Shown: positions 35,685 to 47,150 of the stretch, piece after piece
Position numbering within the stretch: position 1 is the stretch's first letter
Layout of the letters: each line of letters starts with the position of its first letter
NCBI GenBank assembly: GCA_037013685.1
Contig: CM072886.1
Location: forward strand, 1,984,001 to 2,048,000
DNA: 64,000 bases
Reading direction: 5' to 3'
Origin: Acridotheres tristis
Taxonomy: Eukaryota; Chordata; Aves; Passeriformes; Sturnidae
The notes under the pieces: model-generated
Database searches by the model: none
The model's input: only the letters and a program-made list of their open reading frames with translations
What the model was told of the DNA's origin: nothing
Translations under genes and position numbers: made by a program

Positions 35685-36068
35685 AACCCCATGGAAGTAG
35701 GGCTGTTCAGCCCAGAGAAAAGGAGGCTCAGAAGGGACTTTTGATCTCTACAATTTCCTGATGGGAGGGTGCAGCCAGCTGGGGATTGGTCACTTCTCCT
35801 CGGGAACAGTGACAGAGATGAGAGGAAATGGCCTCAAGTTGAACCAGGGGAAGTTCAGATTGGATATTAGGGAAGATTTCTTCATAGAAAGGGTGGTCAG
35901 GTACTGGGACAGGATGCCCAGAGAAGTGGGGGAGTCACCATTCCTGGAAGGATTTAAAAGATGTGTAGATGTAGCACTTAGACACATGGTTTAGTGGTGG
36001 CCTTGGCAGTGTTAATGGTTAATTTTGATTTTAGAAGACCGTAGCAACCTAAATGATTCTATGATTCC
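35685..36068 (+). mobile_element. CR1 LINE 3' end
   Basis: Plus-sense fragment with GGGCTGTTCAGCCCAGAGAA, AGATTGGATATTAGGGAAGA, GGATGCCCAGAGAAGTGGGG and a terminal AATGATTCTATGATT. The 5' end is truncated. Confidence 0.93.
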
Positions 36069-37409
36069 TTTCTGAGACTCTTTATGTCTAGGCTTTTAGA
36101 TCCTGGCTACACTAGAAATTTTTTTTTTCTTCCACATTCTGTGAAGTGCTGGCCACTTCGGTGCTACTGACCAACATCTGCAGAGCTGACCAAACTGAAA
36201 CCCACAGAATAGGAAAAGGTTTTGAGTATAATTTCTAATGCACCTGGGTCTAGTTAGAACATATGAGCCAAGGAAAATAACTGGAAAACTTCCTTAAGGG
36301 GTATTTAATCACATCTCCATGGCCATGTTTTCTCCTGCATCCCTGCTGGCACTCAAATTCTCCTGGTGCTATAAATGGGAATAATGTATCCTTTAATTCT
36401 GAGGTGAAAGCAATTCATTTATTGAAGTAAAACTGTGTCTCTGCCTTAATTTTCTTCCTGTTTACCTGCCAGAGCACCACATCAATCATTTTCCTTCTCT
36501 GAAGTCAACCTCAGCCATTGACTTGTCTCAAACAATTGTAGGATGAGCCCGCTGTCAGAAACACCTTCTGCTGCTTGGCCTGACTGAGCTGCCACTGACC
36601 CCTGGCAGAAACTCGCTCACACCCTCTCTACACCTTTTATTTGCTGTTCTACTTACAGGGAAATGAAGGGGAAAACCATAAAAATAACAAGCATGTAAAC
36701 AGCTCTGCCGGGGAGCAAACAGCTCTGAGGAAGAGCCGTGAAAAATCACACAGAGCAGAGAAAGTCTCCCAAGATAAATGGGACTATTTAGGGCAGCCAG
36801 ACAGTAATTGCAGCGTTTGCAAAAGTCAGCATGAATATGCTACATTATTCCCAGCAAACATCATGTTTGAGGGACACAGCTAATTTCTGTTCCTGAGGCC
36901 GGTGATTTTCTTTTAGTTTGTTCTCTCCCTAATGGAGCAGACTTTCCAAATAATTTTCCTGGTGCTTTGGTCTCTCCTTTGCAGTTTTATGGGCTGTTAC
37001 CGGCACTGGTGGGATCTGGTGTATGAAAACTGAGACAAGTTAATTAGGATTAGATGTAACTGGAATGCTGTAGTGCCACAGTTGGATGAGCTTTGTCCTA
37101 GAAGGGAGGTTTCTGGGAGAAACAATATCTGTGAGCAGAGGAATCATTTGCTGAGAGCAGTGGAATGTGGGTTCTTCGGAGGAAAATTAAGAAAACAACA
37201 TTGAAAGCACTTGTAAGCCTAAGCCTGTCTTCCTGACTCCTGGGATTTGTGTAAATGTGAGCATATTGTCATTTTCTACATCCTTCCCTGCTCAATACCC
37301 ACCAAATATTTGTTCTGCAGGATGTAAGGGATGTGTGGGCATTGCTCAGGAAGCAGCTCTCTGATCAGACTGCAATGAGGTCTTAAAGGATGTGGGAGCA
37401 AGATGGGAA
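36069..37409. other. Intergenic sequence without recognised features
   Basis: About 1.3 kb. No coding exon, RNA gene or transposon recognised on either strand. Confidence 0.6.
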
Positions 37410-37550
37410 AGTTTCTGTCAGGGAGGGGAGGCCCTGGCACAGTTTTTCCATGGCTGCCCCATCCCTGGAAGTGTCCAAGGCCAGGCTGGATGGGGCTTGG
37501 AGCAGCCTGGGACAGTGGAAGGTGTCCCTGCCATGGCACAGTTTCTGTGC
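37410..37550 (+). mobile_element. CR1 LINE internal/3' fragment
   Basis: GAGGCCCTGGCACAG, CCCTGGAAGTGTCCAAGGCC and GATGGGGCTTGGAGCAGCCT are CR1 3'-region sequence in plus sense. The terminal octamer repeats are missing. Confidence 0.88.
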
Positions 37551-37834
37551 TATCTGCATACATCACCTCCAGATGCTCATCCCCCAAGTCCAACCCCAAA
37601 GGATCATAAACCCAAATTAAAGCCTATAAGATTTTTAAAGCAAAGACAGCTGGTGTGCTTTTTAAAAGAGGGTTTCAGGGATTCATAGTTTTGCTTTACT
37701 CTCCTGTCTTGATATGTACAAAGTCCATTTGCTCTGAAAAGGATTTTCCTTGGTTTCCCATTATCACAGAATTTTGAATCTTAAAACCTCTTATTTTACA
37801 CATTGTAGTAAAACACTCCCCTGAAAGTGTTCAA

Positions 37835-37955
37835 ATAATGGATGGATGTTGCACCTGGGGACATGGTTTGGTGGTGAATGTGGCAGTGCTGGGTTAATGG
37901 TTGGACTTGATGATCTTAGAGATCTTTCTCAATCAAAACGATTCAGTGAATCCAT
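37835..37955 (+). mobile_element. CR1 LINE 3' fragment
   Basis: ACATGGTTTGGTGGTGAATG, AATGGTTGGACTTGATGATC and AACGATTCAGTG are the CR1 3' UTR in plus sense, about 120 bp. Confidence 0.8.
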
Positions 37956-40197
37956 GAGACATCTCAAATTTTGCATCCCTGTGGACAGGGACATGAAGCA
38001 GGGGTGGAGGGAGCAGTGACATCCCTGTTCCCCTCACTTTGGATGAGCAGGGTGTGCTACACCAGCAGTGTCACTCTCTGTAGGTGCCAGAGCTCTTCCT
38101 CCTGTGTTAATCCTGTCCCCAGGATTCATTAAACAACAACATTTCAGAAGGTGCTCCTGGCTGCTGCTGCCAGACCTTAATTCCCCCTCTAATTATCCCT
38201 GGCCACTTTTGATAAGCTTTTTTTTTAAATTTGCAGCTCTCCATTGCTGTGCATTCAGCATGAAGGTGCTCTAGCAGAGTGTGTTGTGGATGATATTGTT
38301 ACTCTAAATCACTAATTCTAAAAATCCCCAGGGGGAAAAAAGGTTCTTTGAACATTATAAAAACTGCATATTTGCCTACTGCTAATTAGTCAAATATAAC
38401 CTACAGTCTGAATCTTCTTGGAGACTGGGGAGAATAAAAATACCCTGAGAGCAAGTGGGGAAGGGTTAACAAAGGAAACTCAGGCTGTGCAACTGAAATA
38501 TTCCTTCTGGCTTGGAGAAAGCAAGAGCACTCATCATGCACAGAGCTCTTTATCTGGTGTGTGACAGTGCCACAGGGGACAGCGAGATGCTGCAAACCAA
38601 GGTCGTTCCTGACTCTTTGAAGTGATGCATTCCTACATGCTGGCACTGAGGGAAAAGTGGGACCTTCAGCTCAGCCAGACTGATCAGTGACACAGGTCAG
38701 GCAAAAAAAACAAAGCTGGAAAAGGCAGAAGTATCAACACACAAACCCTCAGATACTGAGACCTAAAAGGGATGAGGAAATTGTCCCATCTGATCTCATT
38801 TGGGATTGGATTTTTTCTCAAGTATTTCTCCATGTAGTCTGTAACTTGTAAGGTAAGAGGGGAAAGTAAAAGTCAGCAACCTATGGATGGATGGTGGGTA
38901 CATTAAAATTCTCCCTTTTTTATTTGGGAGTCAGGGGAGAAAATGAGACAGTTTTTAGGATCAAATCTCAAAGAATTAAGTACATATCCACTCCAAGGAC
39001 TGCATGGACACCTACAAACCAGTGAAGATGGTCAGACACTGGTATGGACCCTTGTCTGTGGCTGTACTGTGCAGTTGCTGGCATGTCTTTGGGATGCTGG
39101 TGGCATCTCCTGACTGACTCAGGCTCGGTCTGAGAGAGCCATGGAGCAGCAGAAGGAAGGAGCCAGCCTGTCCTTGGGGGGAGGACAGGAGCACTGTTCA
39201 GCTGCATCAACAGGAGCCCTGCTCTCAGGTCAGAGGATGAACCCTGACCTTTATTTACAGGCAGAGATACAGTCAATTAGCTTATTGGTGGAGCAGAAAA
39301 ATGCTTGAGCTTTTAAACCATGTCCTGTCAGTGCTTTCTGCTGCCACAGCATCTCCTGAGGAGGAGGAGCAGCAACGATGGAAGTGGAAGAACTGTTGTA
39401 GCATTTATTCTGAGTGACCTGTTAGTTCCCAAGAAACACCAAAGCTCTCCAGTATCAATCTGCTGACAATTTTTAAAGCCTGAAGATGCTGTGAATTACA
39501 GGGGGAAAGGGAACAGAGAGAGGGAGGCTCTGTTTTAAGGAGCACAAAGCTGCAAACAGCTCCCTCACAGTCCCGGTCAGCTGGAGAGGCTCCTGGCCTG
39601 TGTCTGGTCTTAAATGTTAATGCAGCGTGACAAGAGGGTGTCCATAGAAAGAGGAGACTTCACCGAGGCCTTGCATGCCCCACTGAGCTCTACAGCCTCC
39701 TCTCTTCCCTGGAATTGTGGCTGCCTGTGCTGGGGGGAGCTCTGCCAAGGCACAACCATGGCCTTGGGTCCTTGTGCTGTGCTGTGAGTGTGTGGGAGGA
39801 CCTGTTTGGGGTCTCTTGGCTGTATTTCAGGAGCTGCACCGAAGCTCATTCCCTTACCTGAGAGGTGCTGAGGTGTCTCTGTGCCCTGCCTGGCCTGTCC
39901 CTGGCTTCCTGGAGCTGCCCCAAAACTTTGGATTTGTCTGGTATCTGCTGGACTCTTGGCCACTCTCACTGGACCTGCTGTGCTCTCCTTGCCCAGGTGT
40001 TGTGGGACCAAGCCCAGGCTGGGAGTTATCTCATGGGTTATCACCTGCATTTCCATTCCCCTCCAGGTCACTGCAGCACCTGAGTGTGCCACTCTGTCCT
40101 GCCCTGTCCTGCACTCTCAGGATTGGGTCTCTCACTTGGACACAGTATTTTCCCCCTCATTCTCAGACACAGTCCTAGGTGAATGAAGTAACATTTT
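37956..40197. other. Intergenic sequence, partly GC-rich
   Basis: About 2.2 kb. The 39,600-40,180 part is GC-richer with overlapping ORFs on both strands (to 160 codons) that lack recognisable domains. No gene called. Confidence 0.55.
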
Positions 40198-40600
40198 TCA
40201 TAGAATCATAGAGTAGCCTGGGCTGGAAGGGATCATCCAATGCCACCCCCTGCCATGGGCAGGGACACCTTCCACTATTCCAGGCTGCTCCAAGCACCAA
40301 TGTCCAACCTGGCCTTGGACACTTCCAGGGATCCAGGGCAGGCACAGCTTCTCTGGGAAGCTGTTCCAGGGCCTCATCACCCTCAGAGCCAAGAATTTCT
40401 TCCCAATATCCCATCTCACCCTGCCCTCTGGCACCGGGAAGCCTCCTTATCCTGTCACTCCAGGCTCTTGTCCCAAGTCCCTCTTCAGCTCTCTTAGAGT
40501 CCCTTTAGCTACTGGAAATTGCTCTAAGGTCTCCCTGGTGCCTTCTGTTCTCCAAGAGAAGTGCTCCAGCCCTCAGAACATCTTTGTGGCCCTTTGAGAG
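40198..40600 (-). mobile_element. CR1 LINE 3' fragment
   Basis: Starts TCATAGAATCATAGAGTAGC (the complement of the CR1 terminal octamers) and continues CCATGGGCAGGGACACCTTC, TTGGACACTTCCAGGGATCC and TTTCTTCCCAATATCC. The sense strand is minus; about 400 bp. Confidence 0.94.
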
Positions 40601-42892
40601 GGGACAGAAGCCCTGATACTTCATTGAAGGGGACAGAAGCCCTGCCGTGTCACTGCCCTGCTGGCTGCCCCGTTGTTGTGACCCCAGCACAGGCAGAAGC
40701 TGCTGGGAACATCTACACAGCACTGCACCCCAAACTGGTGGCCCCTGGGCGCTTTGAGGTGAATCTGGCCTCTTAGGGACCATATCTGTGCACCAAGCAT
40801 TTCACACCTGCTTCTCCAAAGGGAGACCTTTGTAAGGTGTGAGGACAAACAGGGATGGGAAAGGAGGTGACTGTCACAGCCCTGAGTGCACCGACAGGTT
40901 CTGCAGCCTCTTCCCTGCCCCTCCCAGGGCTTTAGCTGCAGGTGCTCGGGGTCAGCCCTGGTGCAGGGCAGCTCTAATGTTGGATCAGGCTGCTGTGGAA
41001 ACCCGAGAATTCCTGCTTGGAGTTTTTACCCATGAACTTGAGAGCTCTGTTTCAGCACAATGCCTTGCCCCTGCTCCTTGCCTGAGCTGGGGTGCAGATT
41101 TGGCTCTGCCTGCCCTGCCTTGCCAAGCAGTTTTTCCTGGCAGAGGGATATAGGAAGTAATATAATAAAATCAAAGCTTATTCCTATTCTCTTCACTTAA
41201 GTATTATATTGGTGGGATTCTTTGCCAGGAAAAATGTGAAAGTGATTATTAATTCCCTTTCCGGAGGCATCGTGCCTTTCTAGTCCCCGTTTCACATGGA
41301 CTGCAAGTGGACACAGAATGAAACCTCTGTGATGGGGCTGCACTTAGCAGACAGAAAGCACACCTGGCTTATTGCTTATGCTGTTCAGCCTTTTGAAAGT
41401 CAAAGTACTCGGGGCTCCCTGCTGATAAAAATATTCCGAGCTGCTGCTTGACTCCAGGGTGAACGTAACGTGAAACCTCCTCAAAGCTTGAACACTCTCA
41501 CCTCCTCCTGAACTGCTCCTCTGGTTGCACCGCCTGCCCCGGGGCTGACAGAGCTCACAAGGAGGAGTAGGTGCATCTCTTCTTTTTTTCTGGCCCCACT
41601 CTCTGATCTGTCTCACAGCTGCCCTCACCAAAACCAGCGTGGCAGAGCGGGACAGGGATGAGCAGCAGGGTGTCAGGAGACTCGAAGGCAGTTGTGTCAG
41701 TTTTACCTGCTGTAAAACCTGGGCAGAAAGTGGAAAGCAACTGAGAGCTGCTGAGAGGATGTGGCTGCTTTCTTTGTCCTTGGGGTGAGAGCAGGGGAGT
41801 GGGAGAGGAAGCCCAGAGGCTCTGGATTTGCTCAGCGTTCATGGGACAGTGACAGCAGGAGCAAGGGAAATTAGCTGTATATAAGTGTCCTAGTTTAGGG
41901 CAAATTTAGGGAGAAAACTGCTTAAATCTGTTTCCTAGAGAGACCCCATTCAGAGGTTTCATCCCAAATTTGCCCTAAACCCAGACAAATATAATATTGT
42001 TGCCATGATTACGAGAACTCAGGGTAAATTCATCATTGAAAAAAACCCCAAAAACCCAAACAACAAACATAGAAAAGAAGGTCAGCGTGGATTTGCATAT
42101 TTCAATATTAATACAGGGGAAGAAGAGATGTTTCTTCATGCTGTGGGCAGCTGAACCTTAGAACTCCTTGCCAGAGGTTGTGGATGGAGAAAACTTTCCT
42201 GGCTTAAAAAGGAAATTAAGACAGGAGTTTAGAGAGACCTGCTGAGGTTTACCAAGTAAAAAAGCCACATAAGGTTCACAGAATTCTCCGGGATGAAAGT
42301 AGTTGGAAGCTCTAGTTCGTGTGAGAAATATCATTTAGTCTTTATTTGACATGTGCTTCTAGATACTTTTGCAAACTACTGACACATTCCATCTGAATCA
42401 GTATCCCTGTCCCTTTGCCCTTGTGATAGTATTTATACATTAACAAGAAAGCATTAACATGAATATGAAAAAGCTGAATAATTATTCAATGATTCTTCCC
42501 ATATTAAGTTTAAAACAAACCCTAATTCTGAACACATTTAAACAAGCCAAAATTACATTTCTGAAAGGCATGGATGCATTCAGTTCAGGGAGAGCAGTCA
42601 CAGTCCCATGTGCTCATCAAATGCTCACAAGACTGAGGGTTTGGATTATAAATTATGGCATGTTCTTCTGCAATAATGTACAGCAAATAGAAGGATTTTA
42701 CCTCCTGCTACAGTATTAAATAAGTTGTTCTACAGGTTAACAAATCTACTTCCCAAATTCTTTGGAAATGGAAATTTAAGAGTTTATTTCCTAACTTACT
42801 CCATCATGGATGTTTTGGGAAGAAATGAAATGAGCATTATGGTATGATTTGGAGACTGTCCTTACTGTGTGAATGGAGAGCTCAGCCAGGGT
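40601..42892. other. Intergenic sequence
   Basis: No gene recognised. Contains a short inverted-repeat element at 41,888-41,986 and, at about 42,120-42,240, a sequence faintly resembling an old LINE tail (GTTTCTTCATGCTGTGGGC), not firmly assignable. Confidence 0.55.
41888..41986. repeat. Short inverted-repeat element (MITE-like)
   Basis: GTTTAGGGCAAATTT at 41,893-41,907 is the exact reverse complement of 41,966-41,980, with partial pairing beyond on both sides. The spacer is 58 nt. The size and terminal arms suggest a small non-autonomous DNA element or a palindromic relic; the family is not recognised. Confidence 0.6.
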
Positions 42893-43070
42893 CTTACACT
42901 GATGTAAGAGACACCTTCCACTATCCCAGATTTCTCCAAGCCCTGTCCAACCTTGCCTTGGACATTTCCAGGGATCCAGGGGCAGCCACAGCTTCTCTGG
43001 GCACCCTGTGCTAGGGCCTCCCCATCCTCACAGGCAAGAATTTCTTCCCAATATCCCATCTAAACCTTCA
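42893..43070 (-). mobile_element. CR1 LINE fragment
   Basis: GACACCTTCCACTATCCCAG, CTTGGACATTTCCAGGGATC and AATTTCTTCCCAATATCCCA are CR1 3'-region sequence in complement. The terminal repeats are lost. Confidence 0.88.
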
Positions 43071-44389
43071 GATATACAGCAGTGGTTTAACTCCACTACT
43101 CAGATGCACACAAGGTGCATCCACATACCATAAATAAGCATTTGTGAAAGGCATAAAGCCTGTGAGAGCTTTGTCTGTCAGACCAGGGTGTACCTTTCCT
43201 TTCAGGCAGAGCTGTGTGCTATCAGCTGAGTAATTCACAGTTATTTACCTTGGAACCAGCACTGTAGCCTTTTAAACCCAGGATTTGTGTCCAGTCCTCC
43301 TGCTCACTCAGGAAGGAGTGGTGAAGACATTTGAGCTCTACCAAGCCATTATGTCTATTTTAACACAACCACCAAATGCCAGCTTGTATTCATCCAGAGA
43401 GCTGTCAAGGGTTTTGCATGTCAGTGCATTCTCTTCCATTTAATTTAAATTTTTAGGGAAATTTACAGTACTTGCCATGCTCTGTTCTTTCCCAGTCATG
43501 GCTAGCATCATTAAATCCTAAGAAAATCCCAAAGGCAAGCAATCCAATAAAGCAGACTTTTGTTCTGAGGCTGGCAGGATAATTCAAACAGGAAGTCAGT
43601 CAAAAAATCACATTCTCCTGAGTGCCGTGGGGAGCTGAGTAGATGAGTGCCCTGCCTCTTTCTAACCCCCATGCCATGGCAAGAAGAAGTGAATTTGCAT
43701 TTAATACAGCCTAAAAACCCATCCAGTGAAATGACTGCAAGATATTTTCAGAGCAAGGCCCTGCTCATGTTGGCTGGCACTTCCCCAGCTCCCTGAGGAT
43801 TTAGGGAATAATGCCTGAGTTTGTGTGATTCCCCTTGCCTGGGCTGCCTGACCCTGCATGTGCCATTTCTAAAGTGTGCTGACCCCATCCCATAGCACCC
43901 TGAGGAAAGAAACCTTCAAATATATTCAAACCATGCCGCCATCTCAGAACGTGCCCTGGGTTTGGTTGTTTCGTGGGTTTTTGTTTGCTTGTAGACCTTA
44001 ACACAGAAAGATTCCCCCAAAACTCCACTATTCAGTGGTGCAGGTTTATTTTTATGCCTTTTGCCTCAAATACTCAGTCCATGCTTTTCTCTACAGTTTT
44101 TTTCTTTGACATAAGGATTTTCTGCTTAAAAAATGGAAGCAAAGATTGGCTTCAAATTCCCTGGCAAAGCTTCTCATGTGTGATACAGATTGTGTCAGCT
44201 TAGCTGGCCTCAAGCCTGTCTGCATGTAAACTTGTTTGTTTTGGAACTTGAGTGGTGCTCTGTGCTTCATTGTTCACATTTCTTACAGCTGGGGATGTGG
44301 CAAGGGAAAAATCAGCTTTTTGTTTCTCTCCTGTGCCACTGGGTAGATCATTGCTGATGTGTAGATGGAAATATTTTTTCCCTTATAAA
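43071..44389. other. Intergenic sequence without recognised features
   Basis: About 1.3 kb, no gene, RNA or mobile element recognised. Confidence 0.6.
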
Positions 44390-44475
44390 TGTTTGGAATC
44401 AGCAATCAAACTGGAAATATTCAAAACCAGGTTGGACAGGGCTTAGAACAACATGGGATAGTGGAAGGTGTCCAA
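44390..44475 (+). mobile_element. Short CR1 LINE fragment
   Basis: ATTCAAAACCAGGTTGGACA followed by GGGCTTAGAACAACATGGGA and TAGTGGAAGGTGTCC is CR1 3'-region sequence in plus sense. Confidence 0.75.
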
Positions 44476-44804
44476 AGCAGCAACCCTCAGCAGGGATGGT
44501 CAGATTGTGAAGCAAGGCAGACCTGCAGCAGTGGGATGTGTTCCTGGGGAGTGGAAGCTGTCAGAGGAACAGCAGAACATCAGTGGTTATTCACTGCACG
44601 TGGTGCTGAGCAGGGATGCTACTGCTTAGAGACAACAACAACTGAGTGACACTCAGATAACATCTCCATGTCAAGATTTTTGAGTTCAGAGCTCCCTCAT
44701 CCAGGAATGATTTATTGTTTACTCTTTTTATTCTGCTGTTTTTCTGATGCACGTCCTGTGAGAGCCGTTTGTGTTGTGTTACTGCCACAACACCTGCAAT
44801 GCAA

Positions 44805-45195
44805 AACACAGAATGGTATCAGGGGATGGTTTGGGCTTGGGAAGATCATTAAGGATCATCCACTTCCACCCTCTGCCATGGGCAGGGACACCTTCCATTA
44901 TCCCAGGCTGCTCCAAGCCCCTTCCAGCCCGGCCTTGGACACTTCCAGGGATCCAGGGGCAGCCACAGCTTCTCTGGGCAACCTGCACAAGGGCCTCACC
45001 ACCATCACAGGGAAGAATTCCTTCCAAATATATAACCTAAGTCTTTCCTCTTTTAATTTCAAACCATTCCCTCTTGTCCTATCACTAGCTCACCATGTAA
45101 CAAGCTATCCTCACACTTTTTTATAAGTCCCTTTTAAGTTCTGAAAGGCCTCAGTGAGGTTTCCCCTGAGCTGCCTCTTCTCCAGGCTGAACAAC
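44805..45195 (-). mobile_element. CR1 LINE 3' fragment
   Basis: Begins CACAGAATGGTATCAGGGGA, continues through CCATGGGCAGGGACACCTTC and GGATCCAGGGGCAGCCACAG, and ends TTCTCCAGGCTGAACAACAC. Complement of CR1, about 390 bp. Confidence 0.93.
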
Positions 45196-45569
45196 ACTAT
45201 GAACATGAACACCACAGGGCACAGGTATCATGTCAGGCTAGAGCCTCCTGACCTGTTCCTATGCCCAGCACCCCCAGAAGGAAAGAAGATGGGAATCTGC
45301 TTTGTATCCCAGTTCATCTTCTGCAGCAGGTCCTAATTTAAAGAAAAATCCATCTGTTCCCCGGGATGTACAGTGGTACTGAGTTTGTCCTGAAGCACGA
45401 GCACAGGAACTGAGCTACAGAGCTCGGGTTGATTTCAATCACAGGTGCCAGGAGCTGGGTGAGCCTGGCTGTGGTGTCTGAGCTGTATCACTGGAAAAAC
45501 CCCACTGTGTCCTTGGCTGCTGCTGGTGTTCCAGCGCTGCTCAGCTGGACAAGTGCTTCCACCCAAAGG

Positions 45570-45780
45570 CCCCCAGACCCCATCCCCATCCCATGCATCA
45601 TCTCTGCACCCCATCCCATTCCAACACTCCTTCCCCATCCTCATCCCCACACCATCTTCACCCTCACATCCCAATCCTCACTTATCCCCATCCTTATCCC
45701 CATCTCCAGCCTCATCCCCATCCCTACACCCTGTCCCCATTCTCATCCCCAACTCCATCCCCATCCTCATTCCTGATAGG
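45570..45780. repeat. CCCCATCC/TCATCCCCA imperfect tandem repeat
   Basis: A pyrimidine-rich strand of CCCCATCC, CTCATCCCCA and close variants for about 210 bp. The ORFs running through it consist only of Pro/His/Ser/Ile repeats and are repeat artefacts. Confidence 0.85.
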
Positions 45781-45988
45781 GAAGATGTGTGCTGATGTCC
45801 TTACAAACAATTTCATGGATGAGGGGATGGGTGTGAACGGCTTTGAAACGGGATTTAATGTGTGTACCAACTTTGGGCAGCAGGTTTGTTCCAGAGCCGG
45901 GACAGTTTGACTCCTGAAACAGCCAAATGGGGCCGTACAACTCTGAACTTCTGAATTTGGGGTAAAATGACAGGTTCAAGGGGGAATA

Positions 45989-46271
45989 TGTGGCAGGAGG
46001 TTTGGGAAGGCTGCACCTCCCTGCTACCTCGGCCAGTGGGGGAAGAAAGAGGGCACCGTGTGTCCAGGAGTTTGGGATAAAGAAAGTTTGGGATAAGAGG
46101 AGTTTGGGATGAGAGGAGGCTGCGCCCTCTGACACCTTCGAGAGAGAGAGAAAACCCCGCGGGCTGTGCCCAGTGGCCTCTCTCCCTTTATCCCAATAAA
46201 GCTGCAGGACTCCTCTGTCTCCTTTATGGACACCGGCTTTACCAAGCGGGATTTTTCGCGCAATCCTCACA
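45989..46271 (+). mobile_element. Probable solo LTR of an endogenous retrovirus
   Basis: The segment opens TGTGGCAGGAGGTTTGGGAA and closes near GCGCAATCCTCACA, the TG...CA ends of an LTR. It contains a canonical AATAAA at 46,195-46,200 followed by a short R/U5-like stretch. No gag, pol or env homology is seen beside it and no clear target-site duplication, so it would be a solo, old copy. The boundaries are approximate. Confidence 0.45.
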
Positions 46272-46309
46272 CGCCATCGCCATCCCGAGGCATCCCAAAC
46301 CTCGTCCCC

Positions 46310-46990
46310 TGTTCCCAACCCCGCTCCCAGCTCCATCCCAGTCCCGTTCCTCCGCTCCCAGCTCCATTCCCAGCCCGGTTCCCTTCTTCCCAGCCCCATT
46401 CCCCAATTCCCAGCCCGGTTCCCCTGTTCCCAGCCCCATTCCCCAATTCCCAGCCCGTTTCCCCTGTTCCCAGCCCCATTCTCAGTCCCGTTCCCTAGTT
46501 CCCAGCCCGGTTCCCTTTCCCAGTCCTGTTCCCCTATTCCCAGCCCCATTTCCAGTCCCGTTGCCCTGTTCTCAGTCCGGTTCCCCCGTTCCCAGACCTG
46601 TTCCCAGCCCGGTTCCTCCATTCCCAGTCCCGTTTCCCTGTTCTCAGTCCGGTTCCCCTGTTCCCAGCCCCACTCCCAGTCCCGTTCCCAGCCTCATTCC
46701 CAGTCCGGTTCCCCTGTTCCCAGCCCGGTTCCCCCGTTCCCAGCCCCATTTCCAGTCCCGTTCCCCTATTCCCAGCCCGGTTCCCCTGTTCCCAGCCCCA
46801 TTCCCCTGTTCTCAGTCCGGTTCCCCTGTTCCCAGCCCGGCTCCCCCGTTCCAAGCCCCATTCCTAGTTCCGTCCCCAGCCCCGCTCTCCCCGTTCCCAG
46901 CCCCGTTCCCAGCCCCGTTCCCGGTCCCGTTCCCAATCCCGTTCCCGGTCCCGTTCCCAGTCCCATTCCCGGTCCCGTTCCCGGTCCTCC
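46310..46990. repeat. GTTCCC(C)-CAGCCC minisatellite
   Basis: About 680 bp of interspersed GTTCCCAGCCC, CTGTTCCCAGCCC, CCATTCCCAGTCC and CCGTTCCC variants, without interruption, leading directly into the SEC22C CpG island. The minus strand is G-rich (GGGAAC, GGGCTGGGAAC). Confidence 0.95.
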
Positions 46991-47019
46991 CCGCTCCTCC
47001 CGCCGCCGTCCCGGCGCTC

Positions 47020-47150
47020 CCCGCGCGGCCGCTCCTCTCCGCTCCGCGCCGCCGCCTCGCTGGTGCTGCCGGGGCGGGGCCGGGGCCGGGGCCGGGGCCG
47101 GGGCCGGGCGGAGCGGGAGGCCGAGGCCGCGGGGCGCCGGGGGAAGGGAG
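47020..47150 (+). other. SEC22C: Putative non-coding exon 1 of SEC22C
   Basis: A good donor, GGGAGG-type GAAGGGAG/gtgagc, ends a GC-rich exon at 47,150. The next acceptor compatible with the coding exon is at 52,000. The transcription start is not visible, so the left boundary is a guess. The exon contains five GGGGCC units. Confidence 0.6.
47076..47105 (+). repeat. (GGGGCC)5 hexanucleotide tract
   Basis: Five perfect GGGGCC units, flanked on the left by GGGGC and on the right by GGGCGG. On the plus (RNA-sense) strand it meets the G-quadruplex pattern of four or more G-runs. Confidence 0.97.

Noticed and set aside
39610..40178. Overlapping ORFs of about 150-160 codons on both strands
   Set aside because: GC-rich sequence gives open frames by chance; no recognisable family or conserved motif.
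45767..46621. 284-codon minus-strand ORF with Gly/Asn/Trp/Glu repeats
   Set aside because: The repetitive part is a translation of the GTTCCCAGCCC minisatellite and the rest crosses the putative LTR; no domain, no splice logic.
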